Origin: Nitrospinae bacterium bin107
GTDB taxonomy: Bacteria; UBA8248
Length of the DNA: 64,000 nucleotides
Direction of reading: 5' to 3'
NCBI GenBank assembly: GCA_002238965.1
Contig: MPNJ01000016.1
Location: forward strand, 28,754 to 92,753
In this document: positions 59,553 through 64,000 of the stretch, piece after piece
Position numbering within the stretch: the first letter of the stretch is position 1
Layout of the letters: each line of letters opens with the position of its first letter
Notes under the pieces: model-generated
Database searches by the model: none
Told to the model about the DNA's origin: nothing
The model's input: only the letters and a program-made list of their open reading frames with translations
Translations under genes and position numbers: made by a program

Positions 59553-60386
59553 TCACAATTTGCGAAGCGCCATGCTGAAGGTTTCAGCCCCTCGCTCGCG
59601 CGACAGGAGATAGAAAACCCAAAGCCAAAGTCGCCAGAGAACGTGAAAGGGCGCGAAAAAGCTGAAGTACTCACTGAAATAATAGGTTTTTTTCTGAACT
59701 ACGGCGAAGCCTTGCCCACGCGCCATTTCTTCGAATTCGGACAACGTGCAGCGATGGTAGCGGCCCGGAAACCCGGACTGATCCGCGAGTTCGGGATAGA
59801 GGAGCCTGATCAGAATTCGCTTGAGCCTCTCGGGAATGAGAAGATTTACCCGTGCGAAGACGGCGTTTCTCGATGGTGCGAAGAGGAGGGCGACGCCTCC
59901 TTTCTTCAGAATGCTCGCCAGCCCGGCGAAGGCGGCCGGTGTGTCCGCGACATGCTCGAGCATCGCCTGGCAGATCACCACATCGGCGTTTTCGCGTCCC
60001 CGGTATTCGGTGATGTCGGCGCGGATGGTCGCATCGTAGGCCCCGCGCGGCGCCCTGGCTAGTTCTCTCTCGTCGATATCGAAACCGATGACCCGAAGGC
60101 CCCGCCGCGTCTTTTCCTCTTCGGAGTGGAGGGGATGTTTGCCCCCGCCTACTTCGTAGACCAGAGCGCCATCGGGGATTTGAGGCGGTGCGAATTCTTC
60201 TCTGAAATGTTTATGTCCATCCACCCGGAATGGTTCGGGCAACAACGCGTCGAAACGTCGGGAGAGGCATTTGTTGAAGTCGATGAATTTTTCCGGCAGG
60301 CCGCGCATGAGTTGAGGAATCCCTGTCTTGTTGAAAACGGCGGGAGGATACGGTGTCCACCCGAACAGGGTCCTCATGCGAACCAT
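59553..60386 (-). CDS. SAM-dependent methyltransferase (class I)
   Basis: 277 residues; ATG 60377 is an alternative start. The SAM-binding motif is VYEVGGGKHPLH with an acidic residue at strand 2 (VIGFDIDERELARAP), then DVVICQAMLEHVADTPAAFA and ILKKGGVALLFAPS. The C-terminus has a hydrophobic stretch (FFAPFHVLWRLWLWVFYLL), suggesting membrane association. It lies at the edge of the glycan cluster and may methylate the glycan or its lipid carrier; this is inference. Confidence 0.82.
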   Translation of the reverse strand: MVRMRTLFGWTPYPPAVFNKTGIPQLMRGLPEKFIDFNKCLSRRFDALLPEPFRVDGHKHFREEFAPPQIPDGALVYEVGGGKHPLHSEEEKTRRGLRVIGFDIDERELARAPRGAYDATIRADITEYRGRENADVVICQAMLEHVADTPAAFAGLASILKKGGVALLFAPSRNAVFARVNLLIPERLKRILIRLLYPELADQSGFPGRYHRCTLSEFEEMARGQGFAVVQKKTYYFSEYFSFFAPFHVLWRLWLWVFYLLSRERGAETFSMALRKL

Positions 60387-60462
60387 TATGCCGCGGAAGG
60401 GGAGAAATTAGTAGTCGACATTGTGTTTCTTGTGGCGGGGCAATCGGCATTCAAAATGTGTC

Positions 60463-60499
60463 GTAATGTGTTACTTTACGGCTAACGAATTGCTATGAT
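60463..60499 (+). promoter_or_regulatory. Promoter/operator of the higBA-like pair
   Basis: TTACTT (60471-60476) and an extended -10 TGC-TATGAT (60494-60499) are 17 bases apart. The palindrome GTAATGTGTTAC (60463-60474) overlaps the -35 and is a likely antitoxin operator. The -10 covers an upstream in-frame ATG at 60495, which excludes it as the toxin start. Confidence 0.5.
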
Positions 60500-60509
60500 A
60501 ATTTGCGGC

Positions 60510-60800
60510 ATGAAGATTCGAAACGTGGTTCACAAGGGGCTGCGCCGATTCATAGAGGATGATAATACGGCTGGTCTCCAACCTGCGGTTGTACCGAAGT
60601 TGCGGCGAATCCTTTCTTTTCTTCAGGATATGGAGCGGGAAGAAGAACTACGAACCGTCCCGGCCTGGAGGGCGCATCAGCTTGCAGGCGATCGGAAGGG
60701 CGTCTGGAGTCTGTCGGTTACGAAAAACTGGAGGCTCACATTCCAGATTGACCAGAGGGAGATTGAAATCGTCGATCTGAATTACGAGGATTACCACTAG
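60510..60800 (+). CDS. higB: HigB/RelE-superfamily toxin
   Basis: 96 residues: KIRNVVHKGLRRFIED, PKLRRILSFLQDM, HQLAGDRKGVWSLSVTKNWR and LTFQIDQREIEIVDLNYEDYH. These match HigB mRNA interferases, which cut ribosome-bound mRNA. The toxin-first order is characteristic of higBA. The start MKIRN at 60510 fits the promoter position. The antitoxin gene follows ten bases after the stop. Confidence 0.93.
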   Translation: MKIRNVVHKGLRRFIEDDNTAGLQPAVVPKLRRILSFLQDMEREEELRTVPAWRAHQLAGDRKGVWSLSVTKNWRLTFQIDQREIEIVDLNYEDYH

Positions 60801-60809
60801 GAGGTGACC

Positions 60810-61121
60810 ATGAATGCGACGAGTGGCATCCGGATGAAGAACCCGGCCCATCCTGGCGGATTCGTGAAGAGCGAGATCATCGAACCGCTTGGGTTGTCGG
60901 TGACCGAGGCGGCACGGGTTTTGGGAGTCACGCGCCCCGCGCTCTCCGCACTGCTCAACGAGCGCGCGGACCTCTCGCCTTTGATGGCGCTCAGAGTCGA
61001 GAAGGCGTTCGGTGTCTCGATGGACACGCTGATGCGGATGCAGAACAGCTACGATATCGCCCAGACCCGAAAGCGCGAAGGCGAAATCATTCTCGCTCCG
61101 TACAAGGGGCGGGTCGCTTGA
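60810..61121 (+). CDS. higA: HigA-type antitoxin
   Basis: 103 residues, ATG 60810 preceded by AGGAGG. PAHPGGFVKSEIIEPLGLSV and TEAARVLGVTRPALSALLNE form the XRE-type helix-turn-helix of the HigA/VapI family; SPLMALRVEKAFGVSMDTLM follows. It neutralises HigB and represses the operon through the upstream palindrome, as known for the family. Confidence 0.95.
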   Translation: MNATSGIRMKNPAHPGGFVKSEIIEPLGLSVTEAARVLGVTRPALSALLNERADLSPLMALRVEKAFGVSMDTLMRMQNSYDIAQTRKREGEIILAPYKGRVA

Positions 61122-61221
61122 GCATCCCCGACTTCTTACCGTAGAAACGTTAAGCTTCTTCCTGTATCCCTCCTGATTGTCATGATGCCGTAGATGCGGA
61201 CACCCAATCGGGTCCGCCCAA

Positions 61222-61241
61222 CGGTTCGAGAACCGCCCCTA
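61222..61241. repeat. Small REP-like palindrome
   Basis: CGGTTCGAGAACCGCCCCTA: arms CGGTTC and GAACCG around GA, then CCCCTACG. It is related to the repeats at 18779 and 20502 and lies between higA and the dienelactone hydrolase gene. Confidence 0.55.
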
Positions 61242-61258
61242 CGAATACAGAAACACCC

Positions 61259-62146
61259 TTATTTCAGCTTCGCCCGGAAGAAGTCTATCGTGCGTTTCCA
61301 GGCGAGTTCGGCGGCGGCTTTGTCGTAGCGTGGCGTGGTGTCGTTGTGAAAGCCGTGGTTCGCCTTGGGGTAGAAATGCGCGGTGTATTCCTTGCCGTGT
61401 TTCTTGAGCGCTGCCTCATAGGCGGGCCAGCCCTTGTTGATGCGCGCGTCGAGCTCGCCGAAATGGATCAGCAGGGGCGCCTTGATTTTCGCGACCTCGG
61501 CTTCGGTCTTTGGATGGCGGCCGTAGAAGGGAACGGACGCGGCGAGGTCCGGCTTGTGAACGGCCATGGCGTTCGAAACGCCGCCCCCGTAGCAAAAGCC
61601 CACCACGCCCACCTTGCCGTTCGCGCTCGCGTCGGCTTTTAAGTGATCGAAGGCGGCGAAGAAATCCTGCAGGAGTTTCGCCTTATCGAGCTTTCGCTGC
61701 ATAACCTTGCCGTCGGGGTCGTTGCCGGGGTATCCGCCCAGCGGGGTGAGGCCGTCGGGCGCGAGCGCTGTGTAGCCGGCCACGGCCACGCGGCGGGCCA
61801 CGTCCGCGACATAGGGGTTCAGGCCCCTGTTCTCGTGCACGACGACCACGCCGCCGCGCTTGCCCCCGCCGGCGGGCCGGACGAGATAACCTTTGATACT
61901 CCCGTGCCCCTTGGGCGAGGCGTACTTGATGGTCTCGCCCTTGATGCGCGCGTCGTTCTCCTCGACTTGTTTCGCCAGCGCGTAGTCGGGCGAGAGCATA
62001 TCGAGCAGGGCGGTTGCGGTGAGGCCGCCCACGGCGAACTTGGCCGCCCTGTCAAGAAACTCCCTGCGCTCGATGATGCCGTGCACGTACTCGTCGAACA
62101 GGTCCAGCAGTTCCTGGTCGAAATCACTCGCTTGTCTGCGCTCCAT
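61259..62146 (-). CDS. Dienelactone hydrolase-family protein with Tat-like signal
   Basis: 295 residues from ATG 62146, which has AGGAG upstream; a longer open frame upstream lacks similarity. The N-terminus [20 protein letters not shown] followed by [13 protein letters not shown] looks like a twin-arginine signal. The alpha/beta-hydrolase shows [20 protein letters not shown], the nucleophile in [10 protein letters not shown] (Cys, as in dienelactone hydrolases), an acid in FGELDARI, and the His in [14 protein letters not shown]. It probably hydrolyses an ester or lactone in the periplasm. Confidence 0.9.
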   Translation of the reverse strand: MERRQASDFDQELLDLFDEYVHGIIERREFLDRAAKFAVGGLTATALLDMLSPDYALAKQVEENDARIKGETIKYASPKGHGSIKGYLVRPAGGGKRGGVVVVHENRGLNPYVADVARRVAVAGYTALAPDGLTPLGGYPGNDPDGKVMQRKLDKAKLLQDFFAAFDHLKADASANGKVGVVGFCYGGGVSNAMAVHKPDLAASVPFYGRHPKTEAEVAKIKAPLLIHFGELDARINKGWPAYEAALKKHGKEYTAHFYPKANHGFHNDTTPRYDKAAAELAWKRTIDFFRAKLK

Positions 62147-62945
62147 GACGGTCTCCTGGTTTTGGGAAATGGGACGTATGAACGATCGGCGCCAGGCGGC
62201 CGGGGCGCTGGCGGGATTATACATCGTTTTCAGGCGATGCGGCCATGCGGCGCGAAAGTTCGGATGACGGCTCTTGAATGCCTCTTTTGTCGTTTCGTCC
62301 GCGTGCGCAAATGCGGGCAGTTGCGGGAAAATGCGGTGTATGCGAAAAACTTTTTTCGCCGCTATATTTGAGTGTGCCACACTTAGATTTAAGAAAAAAC
62401 CTTTTTGATTACAACCGGTTACGAGGAATACGCTTTTCAGAAATTTATCGAAAAACCCCGTGAATTTATCGATATATCCAGAAACCCTTGGATATCGAGC
62501 CTTTTTCGCCTTTTTCCCTTCCTTGAAAAAAATCCACTATTGAGTTGATATTGTTGCAGTTTAATCTTTTTTCGGACTGCCCACGAACCGGTCCCGCACC
62601 GATTCCGGATCGGCCCGGCGGAATCTGTAATCAAGCCGAAAGCGGATTCATTACAACGTCTGCGCGCCCGCGCGCAGGCGGGTCGGCGTTACCATTCGGT
62701 CGTGAGGTTATAGAGCGGACCGCAGACGTGTATGGCCGCGTATATACGTGTTCACCGAATCCTGAAACGCCTTCTTCAACTCTTTGGCGGTTTCGGCTTC
62801 GTATGCAATCAAATCCCGTACGTGGGGAAAACCTTGCCATGCAGGGTCTCATTTTCCTCGTCGCATTCGGTGGGTCCGTGATAATTTCAGAATTCCAATA
62901 CTGATTCGCTCAACGTTGCTCCCTTTTAGTGCTGGTTCATGCCCC
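62147..62945. other. 800-base non-coding region
   Basis: No convincing gene. AT-rich around 62350-62560. It contains the second copy of the 26-base shared sequence (62445-62470) and the upstream region of the hydrolase gene. A 119-codon plus-strand frame at 62545-62904 has no family features and no clear ribosome site. Confidence 0.55.
62445..62470. repeat. 26-base sequence shared with 21934-21959 (inverse orientation)
   Basis: Identical to the reverse complement of 21934-21959. It is flanked by AAATT and GATAT. It reads TTATCGAAAAACCCCGTG followed by AATTTATC; both sites are non-coding. Confidence 0.65.
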
Positions 62946-63893
62946 TCAAACGCCGCTCTTCGCTTGTCCGAGGGATGCGACGTTCACCGGGTGCGTGTTG
63001 CGGCGACGCTTGTCGAAGCGGATATGCAGGCGCGCGGCATCGGCGAGGCTCAGGCCCGCTTCGCGCAATTCGCCCCGGCTGAATCCCTTGCCGGGCCGCC
63101 AGACGCCGCGAGCGTCCCGCACGAGGGGGAAAATACCGTTTTCCACGAGAGCGGGTTCCAGGGATTCATCCGGCGGGTCTTGCATCACCGCAGCCGCGAG
63201 GGGCTCCCCGGCCTCTTCCGTGATATCTTCGGCAGGCTCACTTTCCCTGGAGATTTCCGGTTCAGGTGCAGCAGCTTCCGAGACGCTTTCGGCTATCTCC
63301 GAGTCAGCTTCTTCGTCTATGAGCGGCGGTTCGTCTTCATCCGGCGAATCTTGCAAAACCGACGCCGTTCGTGTCTCCTCGGCGACGGCGTCATCGACAG
63401 CTTCGGGTTCGCTCTCCTGAACGACCTCCGTCTCAGGCGCAGACGCCTCCGCGACGTTACCGGCTGCTTCCGGGGACGCGACTTCATCGTCGTGAGACGA
63501 CTCCGTTTCTCCCCGCGACGCTTCTGATTCCGTCCCGCTCAGCAACTCCAGGTCGAGGCCATATTCCTCATACGGCGCTGCTTCACGAGGCGGCTCGGGC
63601 GCATCCGGCGGCTCATCCGTGACCGGCCCGGCCAATGCCTCGAGGGCGGGCGCATCGCCGCCATCAACCGCGTCCACGCGGTTCGCCGAACCGGTTGGCG
63701 CAGGCTCTCCGGAAGCGATCAGCTCCAGTTCCTGATGCGAACCAGGCTCCTTGTCCTCAGAATTTCCCGTCGCATAAGGAACGCTCGATTCGATGGCCGC
63801 CGGAGGCGGGATCTCATACCCCTCCTCCGGTTCAGACTGTGCGGCGCTCTTGCGACGCGCGATACGGCTCAATAAATTCTTTTTGATGTTCAT
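62946..63893 (-). CDS. Highly acidic protein with C-terminal L13e-like basic domain
   Basis: 315 residues. A basic start (MNIKKNLLSRIARRK) is followed by about 230 residues rich in Glu, Asp, Ala, Pro and Ser, probably disordered, with two copies of a 44-45-residue repeat (about 148-191 and 205-249: each begins xEAxAPExE, contains ESEP and ends PPDEs/DE..EP.L). Residues 264-310, RPGKGFSRGELREAGLSLAD and DKRRRNTHPVNVASL, resemble ribosomal protein L13e (GRGFxxxELxxAG ... DxRRRN ... NVxxL), a eukaryotic/archaeal protein. AAGGGGGC lies upstream. The function is unknown. Confidence 0.7.
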   Translation of the reverse strand: MNIKKNLLSRIARRKSAAQSEPEEGYEIPPPAAIESSVPYATGNSEDKEPGSHQELELIASGEPAPTGSANRVDAVDGGDAPALEALAGPVTDEPPDAPEPPREAAPYEEYGLDLELLSGTESEASRGETESSHDDEVASPEAAGNVAEASAPETEVVQESEPEAVDDAVAEETRTASVLQDSPDEDEPPLIDEEADSEIAESVSEAAAPEPEISRESEPAEDITEEAGEPLAAAVMQDPPDESLEPALVENGIFPLVRDARGVWRPGKGFSRGELREAGLSLADAARLHIRFDKRRRNTHPVNVASLGQAKSGV

Positions 63894-64000
63894 GCCGCCC
63901 CCTTCGAGAACGGAACCTCACTGCGTGGAGAGCAAAAAATTCCGGGGGCGGTGGAAACAGGCGGGACGGGCTGTGGATTCAAGCTAGCGATTCCGAAGGC

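Noticed and set aside
62545..62904. 119-codon plus-strand frame
   Set aside because: No ribosome site, odd composition and no recognisable domain; treated as non-coding.

Overview
The window reads as a chromosomal segment of an uncultured Gram-negative bacterium with a mosaic gene content. It carries an NtrC-like sigma54 activator, a GatC subunit, a UbiD/UbiA/UbiE quinone block, a homodimeric-type pyruvate dehydrogenase E1, a thiolase plus HMG-CoA-synthase-like/DUF35 pair, an O-antigen-type glycan cluster and a selenoprotein. This mix fits lineages such as Nitrospinota, Tectomicrobia or deltaproteobacteria-like groups. No 16S or ribosomal marker is present, so the assignment is only an inference. 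The left 15 kb is visibly more GC-rich and gene-tight than the rest.

Layout. 1-7.4 kb: end of a sigma54 activator, then an amino-sugar nucleotide operon made of a GlmU uridylyltransferase domain alone, an archaeal-type nucleotidylyltransferase/beta-helix protein, GlmS, a long GlmM-like mutase and a beta-helix-only protein. 7.4-15.5 kb: PcrA/UvrD helicase, orphan GatC, UbiD-UbiA-UbiE and an AceE-type E1. 15.5-22.1 kb: accessory region with lower GC. It holds a DUF5678/retropepsin pair lying between two diverged copies of the aceE 3' end, an OLD-like ATPase, a membrane pentapeptide-repeat protein, a secreted nuclease, and two copies of a long inverted-repeat element. 22.1-32.2 kb: thiolase and HMGCS-like/DUF35 pair, a SelW-like selenoprotein with an in-frame UGA coupled to a MOSC gene, PhzF-like protein, aminotransferase, cupin, CbtB, cyclase, carboxymuconolactone decarboxylase, and an amt-glnK pair. 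32.2-36.9 kb: a four-gene operon (di-heme MauG-like cytochrome plus a PhnD/PhnC/PhnE-like ABC importer) behind a DtxR/MntR-like palindrome and a good sigma70 promoter. 36.9-41 kb: acyl-CoA ligase, M20 amidohydrolase, EamA transporter. A tRNA-Glu at 41.1 kb marks the left edge of a 19-kb surface-glycan cluster (41.3-60.4 kb).

The glycan cluster contains a LIC12162-family transferase, a LarA-like nickel-pincer enzyme with all four cofactor residues, a NeuA-NeuB fusion, a GT2-NeuA fusion, an ABC flippase, two AsnB-like amidotransferases, a GT2, two O-antigen polymerase/ligase-type membrane proteins, an initiating sugar-phosphate transferase, a GT4 and a methyltransferase. Together they suggest synthesis, CMP activation, amidation and export of a nonulosonic-acid-like glycan; the amino-sugar operon at the left end would supply UDP-GlcNAc. 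The right end has a HigBA-type toxin-antitoxin pair, a Tat-exported dienelactone hydrolase and a very acidic protein ending in an L13e-like basic domain.

The observations most worth following are the unannotatable selenoprotein, the metal-box di-heme/PhnDCE operon, the LarA enzyme inside a sialic-acid-type cluster, the aceE-tail-flanked retropepsin cassette, and the inverted-repeat elements.
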